Positions 9,263 through 17,679 of a DNA stretch of 64,000 nucleotides are shown one piece after another. Origin of the DNA: Casp-actino8 sp001510335 (lineage in GTDB: Bacteria > Actinomycetota > Acidimicrobiia > Acidimicrobiales > Ilumatobacteraceae); NCBI GenBank assembly GCA_027729635.1, contig JAQCEM010000002.1, positions 62,001-126,000 of the forward strand, written 5' to 3'. Position 1 is the stretch's first letter; every line of letters begins with the position of its first letter. A program made the position numbers and the translations under genes. The notes under the pieces are model-generated. The model was not told where the DNA came from. It did not search any database and saw nothing but the letters and a program-made list of their open reading frames with translations.

Positions 9263-9943
9263 GTGGGAACAAGAATCCTTGCTGTTGAAGATGATGAACG
9301 AATTCGCGCCGCTGTCAAGTTGGCGCTTGAAGACGAAGGCTGGACCGTCGACGAGGCCGCAAGTGGTGAAGAAGCAGTCATTTTGTTTCTTCGTCAGCCC
9401 GCTGATGTTGTGTTGATTGACATCATGCTCCCTGGCATTGACGGATTTGAGTTGTGTCGCACGATCCGCCGAGCGAGCGACGTCCCCATTGTGATGGTGA
9501 CAGCACGTTCAGATACCCACGACGTTGTCGCTGGACTTGAAGCCGGCGCCGATGACTACCTCACCAAGCCCTTCGCTCCAAAAGAGCTCTCGGCGCGCAT
9601 TCGAGCATTGCTACGTCGCGCTCGTCCCGCTCACCCAGCGCACCCGAAACTCGTTTTTGGCGACCTAGAAATCATTCCCGATGAGGGAAAGGTCGTGCGC
9701 TCAGGCACCGAACTTCACTTAACCAAAACCGAATTCAGACTTCTGTGCGAACTCGCCCAAAATCCAGGACGAGTGTTCAGCCGTGAACATTTACTTGACT
9801 CAGTGTGGGGCTACGGATATTTCGGCGATGGTCGACTCGTTGATGTTCATATTCGCCGCCTGCGCACAAAAGTTGAAAGTGACTCGGCTAACCCGCGCCA
9901 TGTTGTGACGGTTCGTGGCTTGGGTTACCGATTACAGGCTTGA
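9263..9943 (+). CDS. OmpR-family response regulator (MtrA-like)
   Basis: A 226-residue regulator. The receiver domain shows the acidic pair in VEDDE, the phosphorylated Asp in VVLIDIMLPGIDG, the Thr of MVTARS and the Lys of YLTKPF. A winged-helix DNA-binding domain follows, ending in HIRRLRTKVE and VTVRGLGYRL. The frame remains open upstream to 9101, but that part overlaps the phosphatase gene, so I used the GTG at 9263. A sensor kinase begins 3 bases after its stop and a GerMN lipoprotein follows. This is the gene order of mtrA-mtrB-lpqB, the actinobacterial system that couples cell-wall and osmotic state to division genes. Confidence 0.93.
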   Translation: MGTRILAVEDDERIRAAVKLALEDEGWTVDEAASGEEAVILFLRQPADVVLIDIMLPGIDGFELCRTIRRASDVPIVMVTARSDTHDVVAGLEAGADDYLTKPFAPKELSARIRALLRRARPAHPAHPKLVFGDLEIIPDEGKVVRSGTELHLTKTEFRLLCELAQNPGRVFSREHLLDSVWGYGYFGDGRLVDVHIRRLRTKVESDSANPRHVVTVRGLGYRLQA

Positions 9944-9946
9944 TCG

Positions 9947-11434
9947 TTGGTGTCAATCGAATCAGACATGACCGAACACGACGTGATCGAAGGAGGCGAG
10001 CCTTCGGGGCGATCTTCGAAACCAAAACGTCAGAGTCGACGATGGCGCTTTGGACCGCCAGGTCTGCGGAGTCGAATTCTTCTGACATTTGGCCTCGGCA
10101 GTTTGGCATTGTCGCTTTTTTTGGCTCTCGCAACCTTTAACTTCACCCGTTCCAATTTGGTTGAAGAGCGAACGGGAAGTGCCATTGACCAGACGTATAC
10201 AAATGCTTCCCGTCTTGCAGTAGATCTGCGTTCAAATCCCCCCAATATTCAAACAGTCCTTGAACGACTCGGAGCAGATCGCCCGTTGGTCTATTTCCGC
10301 GGAACTTGGACCGGAAATGATGCACGGTTTTCTTCATCGGTGATTCCACTGTCCCTTTTGACTTCGGTTATTCAGAATCGCCAACCCACAACGATGCGCA
10401 TTGAAGTCGATAATGAGCTCGTATTGGCGGTTGGCGTTCCACTTGATTCAGTTGATGCGGCCTATTTTGAGTTTCCTTCCATCAACGATGTGCGTTCAAC
10501 CCTCAATAGCGTCAATCTCGCACTGATTCTCGCAGCCGGCACTACAACTTTCCTCGGAATCATCCTCGGCGCCATTGCCGCATCACGAGCCGTGCGTCCA
10601 CTCACTGCCGCAAGCCAAGCGGCTCAAGCGATTGCTGACGGTCGACTCGATACTCGTCTTGCCGAAACCGAAGATCCCGACCTTGCAGTACTAACCTCGT
10701 CATTCAACGACATGGCGAGTGCACTGCAGTTACGCGTTGAACGCGACACGCGATTCACTTCTGACGTCAGCCATGAATTGAGATCCCCGCTCATGACCTT
10801 GGCTGCTTCAGTTGAGGTGATGCAGGCTCGGCGTGACGAGATGCCCGAACGAGCTCAAGTCGCTCTCGATCTACTCGTTGCGGACGTCTCACGTTTTCAA
10901 GGCCTGGTTGAAGACTTGCTGGAAATTTCCCGATTTGATGCCGGCGGCATTCGCCTCAATGTTGATGAACTTCTTGTCGGAGAATTCGTTCGTCAGGCTG
11001 TTGCAATCAGCAGTGCTCCCGAAACAGTGATCTTGGTATCTGAGACCGCCGAGGAAATGTTGATCACTGGCGATCGCCGTCGTCTTGCGCGAGTTGTCGC
11101 CAACCTGATTGACAACGGCCGAGCGTACGGCGGCGGAGAATTGGAAATCTCAGTTTTCGTTCCTGATGATGAAGATCCACCTTCGCAAATTTGGATCACG
11201 GTTGAAGATCACGGTCCGGGTGTCCCCTTGGAAGAACGCGACCTTATTTTCGAAAGATTTGCTCGTGGATCAATCGCTGGACGACGCAGCGGATCTGAAG
11301 GCGCTGGGCTCGGACTCGCCCTCGTTGACGAACATATCAAACTTCATCGTGGACGAGTTTGGGTTGAAGATCGCCATGACGGCCTTGATGGTGCATGTTT
11401 CATCATTGAACTGCCAGCTGAGAGTGTGTCGTGA
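9947..11434 (+). CDS. Sensor histidine kinase (MtrB-like)
   Basis: A 495-residue membrane kinase. A basic cytoplasmic N-terminus is followed by a first membrane helix (about residues 45-65), an extracytoplasmic sensor region, a second helix (about 185-210), a HAMP linker, a dimerisation domain with the phospho-accepting His in DVSHELRSPL, and an ATPase domain with NLIDNG (N box), DHGPGVP (G1) and GLGLALV (G2). The start is either TTG 9947 or the adjacent GTG. It partners the preceding regulator and overlaps the following lipoprotein gene by 4 bases. The similarity to MtrB is by architecture and gene order. Confidence 0.92.
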   Translation: MVSIESDMTEHDVIEGGEPSGRSSKPKRQSRRWRFGPPGLRSRILLTFGLGSLALSLFLALATFNFTRSNLVEERTGSAIDQTYTNASRLAVDLRSNPPNIQTVLERLGADRPLVYFRGTWTGNDARFSSSVIPLSLLTSVIQNRQPTTMRIEVDNELVLAVGVPLDSVDAAYFEFPSINDVRSTLNSVNLALILAAGTTTFLGIILGAIAASRAVRPLTAASQAAQAIADGRLDTRLAETEDPDLAVLTSSFNDMASALQLRVERDTRFTSDVSHELRSPLMTLAASVEVMQARRDEMPERAQVALDLLVADVSRFQGLVEDLLEISRFDAGGIRLNVDELLVGEFVRQAVAISSAPETVILVSETAEEMLITGDRRRLARVVANLIDNGRAYGGGELEISVFVPDDEDPPSQIWITVEDHGPGVPLEERDLIFERFARGSIAGRRSGSEGAGLGLALVDEHIKLHRGRVWVEDRHDGLDGACFIIELPAESVS

Positions 11435-12063
11435 TGACAAAGTATTTTGCGGTTCGAGCAAAGAACACATTCGTCCTCGCGATTTTCGTGACGCTAACCG
11501 TTGGCTGTTCGTTTGGACCTGAGAACACGTCACAAGTGATCCCCGAGTATCAACAACAAAAATTGGACGAAACTATTTCGTCTGACGAAACAGGTAGCGG
11601 GCTTGGAAGGGTGTATCTACAGCGCACCGAAAGCACTGGCGGCTCGTTTTTAACTGGAGTGCAACGCGACCTCTCCACTGACCCGTTTGATGTCGTTCAG
11701 GTATTGCTCAACGGCCCCATTGAAGCCGAACAGGACGCCGGACTCCGCAGTGCAATACCTGCTTCAACGAAATTACTCTCGGCCCGCTATGTCTCCTCAG
11801 ACCTAGTCCGAGTTGATCTCACCTCAGAGATCTTTCAGGCGACTGGCGATGATCTTGTTTCGTCGGTCGCGCAAATTGTTTTATCGTTGTGTGACATACC
11901 CGGCATTCAGCGAGTCATCATTGTGGTCAATGGCCAAGTCAACGAATGGCCCAAAGGCGACGGGTCTTTAACTTCACAACCGTTAACCGCATTTGATTTT
12001 CCAGGACGAGCGATCAGCAGCCAACCAGCTTTTCCGGCAATCATTAAAGTTCAGGCAGAGTAA
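11431..12063 (+). CDS. GerMN-domain lipoprotein (short LpqB-like)
   Basis: A 210-residue exported lipoprotein. The N-terminus has a basic stretch, a hydrophobic core and a lipobox ending in TVGCS, with the lipidated Cys near residue 26. The remaining region contains a GerMN-type segment: DVVQVLLNGPIEAEQDAGLRS, then LSARYVSSDLVRVDLTSE and IVVNGQVNEW. In mycobacteria LpqB binds the extracytoplasmic face of MtrB and has a GerMN domain plus a large beta-propeller; this protein has only the GerMN part. It overlaps the kinase gene (ATGA), strongly suggesting it tunes that sensor. Confidence 0.87.
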   Translation: MMTKYFAVRAKNTFVLAIFVTLTVGCSFGPENTSQVIPEYQQQKLDETISSDETGSGLGRVYLQRTESTGGSFLTGVQRDLSTDPFDVVQVLLNGPIEAEQDAGLRSAIPASTKLLSARYVSSDLVRVDLTSEIFQATGDDLVSSVAQIVLSLCDIPGIQRVIIVVNGQVNEWPKGDGSLTSQPLTAFDFPGRAISSQPAFPAIIKVQAE

Positions 12064-12079
12064 CTGCCCATTCTTGTGA

Positions 12080-13114
12080 TTAACCGAAAAAAACTGAGCC
12101 GATTTCATGAAACAACTTCATGTCAATGGGACGCTTTTGGTTGACAACTTCGCTCAATGGAACTGTTGTGACTTGAGATGATCGCAGCGCAACCATGTGG
12201 CCGACTGCCCCATCGTGCAATGCATCAACGGCTGCTAACCCAAATCGAGTTGACAGGATTCGGTCATACGCCGTTGGCGTGCCACCTCGTTGCACATGTC
12301 CGATTTGCACGACTCGCGATTCATACCCGGTTCGCTTTTCAATTTCTTCGGCAATAGACACGCAAATACCGCCGTATCGGGGACGACCGATCTGATCACG
12401 TTCGTATTCTGGCAATGTCAAGGTTCCCGGTATCGGCTGCGCACCTTCCGCCACAACCACGATTGAGGCATAACGTCCACTGCGGTGGCGATTGGCTACC
12501 TGCTCACACACCCTGGCAATATCAAAAGGTTCTTCGGGAACCAAAATGGCAGTCGCCCCACCAGCGATTCCGGCGTATAGAGCAATCCAACCGGTGTCAC
12601 GACCCATGAGTTCAACAACCATGACTCGATCGTGACTTTCAGCAGTTGTGTGCAATCGATCAATCGCATCAGTTGCAATTTGAACTGCCGTATGAAAACC
12701 AAACGTGAGATCAGTGCCATACACATCGTTATCAATCGTCTTCGGAACTCCAATTATTGGCAATCCGGTCTCGGTATAGATCAGAGAGGAAACAGTCAAT
12801 GAACCATTACCACCAATGACGATGAGTCCGTCAAGATGCTGTTCAGCAAAACATTTTTTGACTCGCTCAATTCCATCGCTCGAGTCATACGGACTCCCGC
12901 GACGAGTGCCCAAAATCGTGCCACCCCGGGGTAACAATCCACGAACATCACTTTCACCCAATGTCATATAGCGCTGCTCCATGACACCGTCCCACGAATC
13001 AACGAAACCGAAGAATTCATCGTTGTAGGCAGAGACGCCTTTGCGAACGACGGCTCTAATGACGGCATTTAACCCAGGGCAGTCTCCTCCGCCTGTCATG
13101 ATTCCGATGCGCAC
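12080..13114 (-). CDS. pfkA: 6-phosphofructokinase
   Basis: A 344-residue phosphofructokinase of the group III type. GGGDCPGLN forms the phosphate loop, GGNGS lies at residues 101-105, PKTIDND (124-130) carries the catalytic Asp, and MGRDTGW and GHVQRGG line the substrate pocket. By E. coli numbering position 104 is Gly, as in ATP enzymes, while position 124 is Lys, as in pyrophosphate enzymes. The Mg-contacting Asp103 is Asn. ATP is my preferred donor, because trypanosomal ATP enzymes share the Gly/Lys pair. It converts fructose 6-phosphate to the 1,6-bisphosphate. It is convergent with the lipoprotein gene and divergent from a small membrane protein gene. Confidence 0.93.
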   Translation of the reverse strand: MRIGIMTGGGDCPGLNAVIRAVVRKGVSAYNDEFFGFVDSWDGVMEQRYMTLGESDVRGLLPRGGTILGTRRGSPYDSSDGIERVKKCFAEQHLDGLIVIGGNGSLTVSSLIYTETGLPIIGVPKTIDNDVYGTDLTFGFHTAVQIATDAIDRLHTTAESHDRVMVVELMGRDTGWIALYAGIAGGATAILVPEEPFDIARVCEQVANRHRSGRYASIVVVAEGAQPIPGTLTLPEYERDQIGRPRYGGICVSIAEEIEKRTGYESRVVQIGHVQRGGTPTAYDRILSTRFGLAAVDALHDGAVGHMVALRSSQVTTVPLSEVVNQKRPIDMKLFHEIGSVFFG

Positions 13115-13145
13115 TCTCTGAGCCTAGACATGAAACAATGAACGA

Positions 13146-13517
13146 ATGGGTTGGGACTCAACAAGAACTGTTAACTGGGCGCGACTGATTCGTGAATGGC
13201 TTGTGTATGCGGTGGTGATGGCGGGAGTCTTTGTGATTTTCCTCCGTGACAATGTTTCCGCGGGATCAATCGTCGGTCTCGCAGCATCTTTCCCGATGTA
13301 TCTCATTTTCGGAGGAGCGCTCGCCAAATTCGGCTATCAGCGCAAAACCCTGACTGATCTACGTCGCTCTACCCCCGTGCGAACACCTCGAGCTTCTCGT
13401 CGATCACGGGGCACCACATCACAGCAACCATCACCAACCAAAGTTCGGCCGGCTCCGACGAGCCGCACGACCACTGGGCCTTCACAACATCGTTCAAACA
13501 AACGTAAGAAGCGATAA
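13146..13517 (+). CDS. Small membrane protein with basic C-terminal tail
   Basis: A 123-residue protein. Two hydrophobic helices (about residues 17-35 and 42-62) are followed by roughly 55 residues rich in Arg, Lys, Ser, Thr and Pro, ending NKRKKR. Such a tail is likely cytoplasmic and disordered, and might contact nucleic acid or acidic lipid. It starts 31 bases from the divergent pfkA gene and ends 2 bases before glpK, so it probably shares a transcript with glycerol kinase. I do not recognise the family. Confidence 0.65.
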   Translation: MGWDSTRTVNWARLIREWLVYAVVMAGVFVIFLRDNVSAGSIVGLAASFPMYLIFGGALAKFGYQRKTLTDLRRSTPVRTPRASRRSRGTTSQQPSPTKVRPAPTSRTTTGPSQHRSNKRKKR

Positions 13518-13519
13518 AC

Positions 13520-15028
13520 GTGTCTCGGTCGTCCTACGTCATGGCTATTGATGCTGGCACCACTGGCGTCCGGTGCCGCGCGGTATTTACTGATGGCCAA
13601 GAAGTAGTCGCTTCATACCGCGAGTTCACGCAGTACTTTCCCGAACCCGGTTGGGTTGAACACGATGCCGAAGAAATCTGGCGGGCTGTTGTCGAAACAT
13701 TTAATGAAGTTGTCGGCAAAATCGGTAACCCGATCGCAATTGGCATCACGAATCAACGCGAAACCGTGGTTGCCTGGAATCGCTCCACCGGAGAATTGTA
13801 CGGACATGCCATTGTGTGGCAGGACAGGCGTACCGCACCCATGTGTGAACGACTCTCCACCGAAGGCCATCTCGAAACTGTGCGCTCAATCACTGGTCTC
13901 GTTCTTGATCCCTATTTCTCTGGTACGAAGATGGCGTGGATGCTCGAACATGGCGTACCAGATTCACCCGATCTCGCTCTCGCAACGATTGACAGTTGGA
14001 TTCTCTGGAAGTTAACTTCCGGGCAAGTCTTCGCAACTGATCCATCAAACGCCAGTCGCACGATGTTGTTTGATCTTTGCTCATTGGCGTGGAGTCCAAC
14101 AATGAGCGTGATTCTCGGAGTTCCATTGCACTGCCTTCCCGAAGTGCGCCCATCTAGTGGTCGGTTTGGTCTGACTGCTTCATCCGAAGTACCGATCGGC
14201 ATTCCTATTTCAGGTATCGCTGGCGATCAACAATCCGCACTTTTTGGACAAACCTGTTTTATGCCAGGAATGGCCAAAAACACCTACGGCACCGGCAGTT
14301 TCATCCTGATGAATGTTGGATCAGAATGCCCCACCCCCTCAGACGGAATGCTGACGACGATCGCTTGGAGCATCGCTCACTCGGACGGCACCGTTTCAAC
14401 GACATACGCGCTTGAAGGAGCCATCTTTGTCACCGGTGCAGCAGTGCAATGGTTGCGCGATGGCCTCGGCATTATTTCCTCGTCATCGGACATTGGACCA
14501 CTTGCAGAGTCAGTCCCCGACAATGGCGGAGTTTATTTAGTACCCGCATTTACTGGTCTCGGTAGTCCCTGGTGGGATCCATATGCCCGCGGAACCTTGA
14601 TCGGAATCACGAGAGGAACAACTCGAGCCCACATCGCGCGGGCAGTCGTTGAAGCAATGGCGTTACAAACCCGCGATGCCGTTGACGCAATGCAACAGGC
14701 AAGTGGAACCCGTATCGCCGAACTACGCGTTGACGGTGGCGCTTCAGTGATGGACCTTCTGCTTTCTCTACAAGCCGATCAACTTGGCATTACCGTTCGT
14801 CGCCCCGTTGATCAAGAGACAACTGCTTTAGGTGCCGCTTTTCTTGCTGGTCTAGCCGAAGGGGCTTGGCCATCGCTCGAGGCTTTAAGCGCACGCTGGG
14901 TCAGCGATCTGGTCGTCACTCCCCATGAACCCGAATCGTTGGAGAGAATTTTGGCAGATGCTTTGCACTCGACATGGCTCAACGCGGTGGCCCGTTCTCG
15001 TGATTGGGCCGAACACGACTCTGAATAA
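13520..15028 (+). CDS. glpK: Glycerol kinase
   Basis: A 502-residue FGGY kinase. The N-terminus AIDAGTTGVRCRAV is the phosphate loop, and GITNQRETVVAW and VWQDRRT are glycerol-kinase-specific substrate-loop motifs. GIAGDQQSALFGQ and the C-terminal DGGASVMDLLLSLQAD complete the ATPase fold. The enzyme phosphorylates glycerol to glycerol 3-phosphate for lipid synthesis or glycolysis. The start is GTG, 2 bases after the preceding stop. No glpF or glpD lies next to it, so uptake and oxidation genes must be elsewhere. Confidence 0.95.
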   Translation: MSRSSYVMAIDAGTTGVRCRAVFTDGQEVVASYREFTQYFPEPGWVEHDAEEIWRAVVETFNEVVGKIGNPIAIGITNQRETVVAWNRSTGELYGHAIVWQDRRTAPMCERLSTEGHLETVRSITGLVLDPYFSGTKMAWMLEHGVPDSPDLALATIDSWILWKLTSGQVFATDPSNASRTMLFDLCSLAWSPTMSVILGVPLHCLPEVRPSSGRFGLTASSEVPIGIPISGIAGDQQSALFGQTCFMPGMAKNTYGTGSFILMNVGSECPTPSDGMLTTIAWSIAHSDGTVSTTYALEGAIFVTGAAVQWLRDGLGIISSSSDIGPLAESVPDNGGVYLVPAFTGLGSPWWDPYARGTLIGITRGTTRAHIARAVVEAMALQTRDAVDAMQQASGTRIAELRVDGGASVMDLLLSLQADQLGITVRRPVDQETTALGAAFLAGLAEGAWPSLEALSARWVSDLVVTPHEPESLERILADALHSTWLNAVARSRDWAEHDSE

Positions 15029-15048
15029 TTGAAATCCAAAGACTCGGA

Positions 15049-15720
15049 TTATTCGCTCACTAAAGCCGAACTCACAATGCGGGCAATCAGTGCGAGGTGT
15101 TGACGCTCACGCAAACGGAACGCACCTCGTAGACGTCCGACCACAATTGCCGCATCGAGTAAATCAAGTGGCGCCCATGCGACGTCTGCCGGTGTGTGTT
15201 CGTATTGCGCATCACTTGCGAGGTGACTAATCCCACCCAAGAATGCCATCACCCATGGCAAGTCAGGAACATCTCCTGACACCGCCATCGTGGTCTGCGC
15301 TCCACGAGGAACCACGGTGCACCAATCAGCCTCAAGCATGTCACGAACCAACTCACAGGTCGCCTCGGTTCGATCAACCTTCGGAGTCTCCATAATGCGC
15401 GCCGCAGTATCTAGTGCGAGAACGCTCTGATCAGGTCGATCTTGCGCGACTCGGTGCACATCCTCGACTGCGACGCCTTCAACTCGACTGACCTGACCAA
15501 CGAGTTCTTCAAGAGCTGACTCTTCGCGATCAAACTCTCCGTCGTGTCCGGCATCACCAATCGGTAAAGTCACAATCAATTCGTCAATGGCCATACCCGC
15601 GCCACGTTCAAGAATTTCAATACCAATGACGTCGCCATTGGCTGCACCGATTGCGGCCGCCACCCGACCAAGAGTTCCTGGAATGTCAGGAAGCCACAAC
15701 CGTAAAACGTAAGTTTGCAC
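15049..15720 (-). CDS. ACT-domain protein
   Basis: A 223-residue protein. Residues 1-75 form an ACT-like regulatory domain (YVLRLWLPDIPGTLGRVAAAIGAANGDVIGIEI). The rest resembles a GAF-like or otherwise degenerate sensory region with little conserved signature. ACT domains usually bind amino acids and control linked enzymes, but no catalytic domain is fused here. It lies 41 bases downstream of the ROK glucokinase in the same direction, so it may end that operon. The ligand is unknown. The start is GTG. Confidence 0.75.
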   Translation of the reverse strand: MQTYVLRLWLPDIPGTLGRVAAAIGAANGDVIGIEILERGAGMAIDELIVTLPIGDAGHDGEFDREESALEELVGQVSRVEGVAVEDVHRVAQDRPDQSVLALDTAARIMETPKVDRTEATCELVRDMLEADWCTVVPRGAQTTMAVSGDVPDLPWVMAFLGGISHLASDAQYEHTPADVAWAPLDLLDAAIVVGRLRGAFRLRERQHLALIARIVSSALVSE

Positions 15721-15761
15721 GCTCTGACACTAACCAGTGTGTTGTGACCGTGCTGTCAACA

Positions 15762-16709
15762 TTAGGTGTCTGAAATGTGCGCAAACTTCGGCAATAACGC
15801 CGCCCCAACCGCTCCGGCTTGCTCGGCCAATGTGGCCATCACCAGTTGCGGATGCGGACGAAGTTGGGGCGAATACAACAATTCTTCAAACCAACGCCGC
15901 ATAGGTTCAAGAAATACATTGCCCGAACTCGCGAGTCCCCCACCTATAACAATCATCGCGGGGTCAAGAAGATTGGTCAGATTTGTCAACCCCAGAGCCA
16001 CCCACCGCGCAAATGAATCAACAACGACGAGGGCCTCATTGTCTCCTTCCATCGCGGCTTGGCGAATATGTTCGCCTCGAATCTGTTCAGCACTTCCCGC
16101 GAGTTCTTGAACTCGTTTGGCCGCCCCCTGTTCGGCTGCCAAACGACCCAAATAGCCAAGTCCGTTACCCGATGCATAGCGCTCCCAGCATCCGCGTTGC
16201 CCGCACACACATTGCGGCCCCGAGGACTCAACGACCATATGGCCGATCTCGCCAGCAAAACCATTCGTACCGCGCACCAATCGCCCACCCGAGACAAGAC
16301 CCCCGCCAATTCCCGTTCCAAGCGTCACCACAACAACATCGTCAACGCCCCGAGCCGCCCCCACCGACCATTCAGCAACTGCGGCACAGGTTGCGTCATT
16401 GTCAACTGCGACATCGCACTGCAAGATCTCACGCAACTGCGGTCCGACCGCCAGGTCAGCAACACCAACCAAATTAGGAGCAGCCCGCAAGACCCCTTCG
16501 CGGGTCACAAGACCTGGCACCCCAACACCAACCGAGTCAACATCGCCGAGTTCGCGCGCAAGTTCAATCAATGTGCTGATCATGTCGTCGCCGCCTTGCG
16601 GCGTATCTCGGCGAACTTCGCGGATAATACGGCCGCCTTGCCAAACGACACCCAAGCACTTCGTCCCACCGACATCAATTCCGGCGAAACGTCGACTGTC
16701 GCTTGGCAC
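15762..16709 (-). CDS. ROK-family glucokinase
   Basis: A 315-residue ROK kinase closer to canonical glucokinase than the one at the left edge. AGIDVGGTKCLGV is the ATP loop, VDNDATCAAVAEW the active-site Asp segment, TLGTGIGGGLVSGG the sugar/ATP loop, and GEIGHMVV plus CVCGQRGCWERYASG the zinc site with the sugar-contacting Glu and His. It probably phosphorylates glucose with ATP; some actinobacterial relatives also use polyphosphate. The GTG start lies 10 bases beyond the SRPBCC gene stop. Long antisense frames across this gene are shadows. Confidence 0.9.
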   Translation of the reverse strand: MPSDSRRFAGIDVGGTKCLGVVWQGGRIIREVRRDTPQGGDDMISTLIELARELGDVDSVGVGVPGLVTREGVLRAAPNLVGVADLAVGPQLREILQCDVAVDNDATCAAVAEWSVGAARGVDDVVVVTLGTGIGGGLVSGGRLVRGTNGFAGEIGHMVVESSGPQCVCGQRGCWERYASGNGLGYLGRLAAEQGAAKRVQELAGSAEQIRGEHIRQAAMEGDNEALVVVDSFARWVALGLTNLTNLLDPAMIVIGGGLASSGNVFLEPMRRWFEELLYSPQLRPHPQLVMATLAEQAGAVGAALLPKFAHISDT

Positions 16710-16719
16710 CGTGCCGTCT

Positions 16720-17160
16720 TTAGCGAGTGGACTCAGCTTGAACCTTCAACTCTTTGACAGTGTTAAGAATTCGCACTTCGGCCCGTCGCTTCACAAAACC
16801 AGGAAGCGGTACGACGAGTTCAATGGACAAGTTGTAGGTCAGAACCACGCCGTCGGCATTATCTGGTGAGAACATGTAGGCCCCATCGACTGCCCGCATA
16901 ATGTCGCCTGACACCATGTGCCACGACAAGCGCGCCGGAGCGGCGCTGTAGTCATACGCCAAGGTGTAATGCGTACTGCGACCTAGTGCCGAAGTACGAA
17001 ATTCAACCTGTGTCGCACGGCCTTGCTCATCGCGAGCCAGCACAATTGCAGATTTCACATCTTTAGCCCACTCGGGATAACGCTCAAAATCAGTGGCAAT
17101 ATCCCAACATGTTTCGTGCGGAGCTTGAATGGTGATCGTCAGTGACGCGGTGTCAGCCAT
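16720..17160 (-). CDS. SRPBCC (START/polyketide-cyclase-like) protein
   Basis: A 146-residue single-domain protein with the SRPBCC pattern: it opens LTITIQAPHETCWDIATDFERYPEWAKDVKSA, the typical ligand-cavity start of the polyketide-cyclase/dehydrase and lipid-transport family, and ends with a long C-terminal helix. Relatives bind hydrophobic ligands. It sits between a membrane protein and a glucokinase in a tightly spaced run (gaps of 9 and 10 bases) that begins with a PimB-like mannosyltransferase, so a lipid-related role is possible. The substrate is unknown. Confidence 0.85.
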   Translation of the reverse strand: MADTASLTITIQAPHETCWDIATDFERYPEWAKDVKSAIVLARDEQGRATQVEFRTSALGRSTHYTLAYDYSAAPARLSWHMVSGDIMRAVDGAYMFSPDNADGVVLTYNLSIELVVPLPGFVKRRAEVRILNTVKELKVQAESTR

Positions 17161-17169
17161 GCCTAAGTT

Positions 17170-17679
17170 CTAGCCGATCGGACGGTCGTCGGGGTGGCTC
17201 TCGACCGAGGAAGGTCCACCTTTCAGGCGACGAGCCCCAAAAGTGCCATAAGTTGCGGCCCATAGTCCGTTCAATCCGAGACCCAAGACTGGGACGAGCA
17301 CCCCAAAGGCCAGTGTTGAACCGCGGCTCGAACCTTGTGCCCCTTCTTGCAGTGTGTTTGGCCGAGCGATAGCAGTTGCCACGGCAACGATGACTTGCGC
17401 AGCCAAGCATGAGTGCATCACAACCTTGACTTTTTGTGGGATCGCGCGGCCCAGTAAGAAGTACAACTCGGCAACTGAGATCTCTTCTTCTCGACTACGT
17501 TGCACCGCGGTCCAATACCCCCAAATAAACACCGCAATGCCAACGGTAAAAAGCCCCAATGCAACTACAACACCTTGACTCTTGGCGAATCCCTCAAACA
17601 CCACCGTCGCGGCGACGGCGGACACCACAAAAAGAACAGTCGCTCCAATATTGAATTGCAAAATTTTGAGACCACTCAT
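17170..17679 (-). CDS. Four-helix membrane protein
   Basis: A 169-residue protein with four hydrophobic segments at about residues 8-30, 36-56, 86-107 and 125-148, and a polar loop rich in Glu around residue 65. The ATG at 17679 overlaps the PimB-like gene stop as ATGA, which supports this start over the GTG two codons upstream. No catalytic motif is visible and I cannot name the family. The tight link to a lipid mannosyltransferase suggests an envelope role, as inference only. Confidence 0.7.
   Translation of the reverse strand: MSGLKILQFNIGATVLFVVSAVAATVVFEGFAKSQGVVVALGLFTVGIAVFIWGYWTAVQRSREEEISVAELYFLLGRAIPQKVKVVMHSCLAAQVIVAVATAIARPNTLQEGAQGSSRGSTLAFGVLVPVLGLGLNGLWAATYGTFGARRLKGGPSSVESHPDDRPIG

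Noticed and set aside
16059..16757. Long 232-codon frame on the plus strand over the ROK glucokinase
   Set aside because: The opposite strand encodes a full ROK kinase with all motifs; this frame is Arg/Ser/Thr/Pro-rich without recognisable domains.
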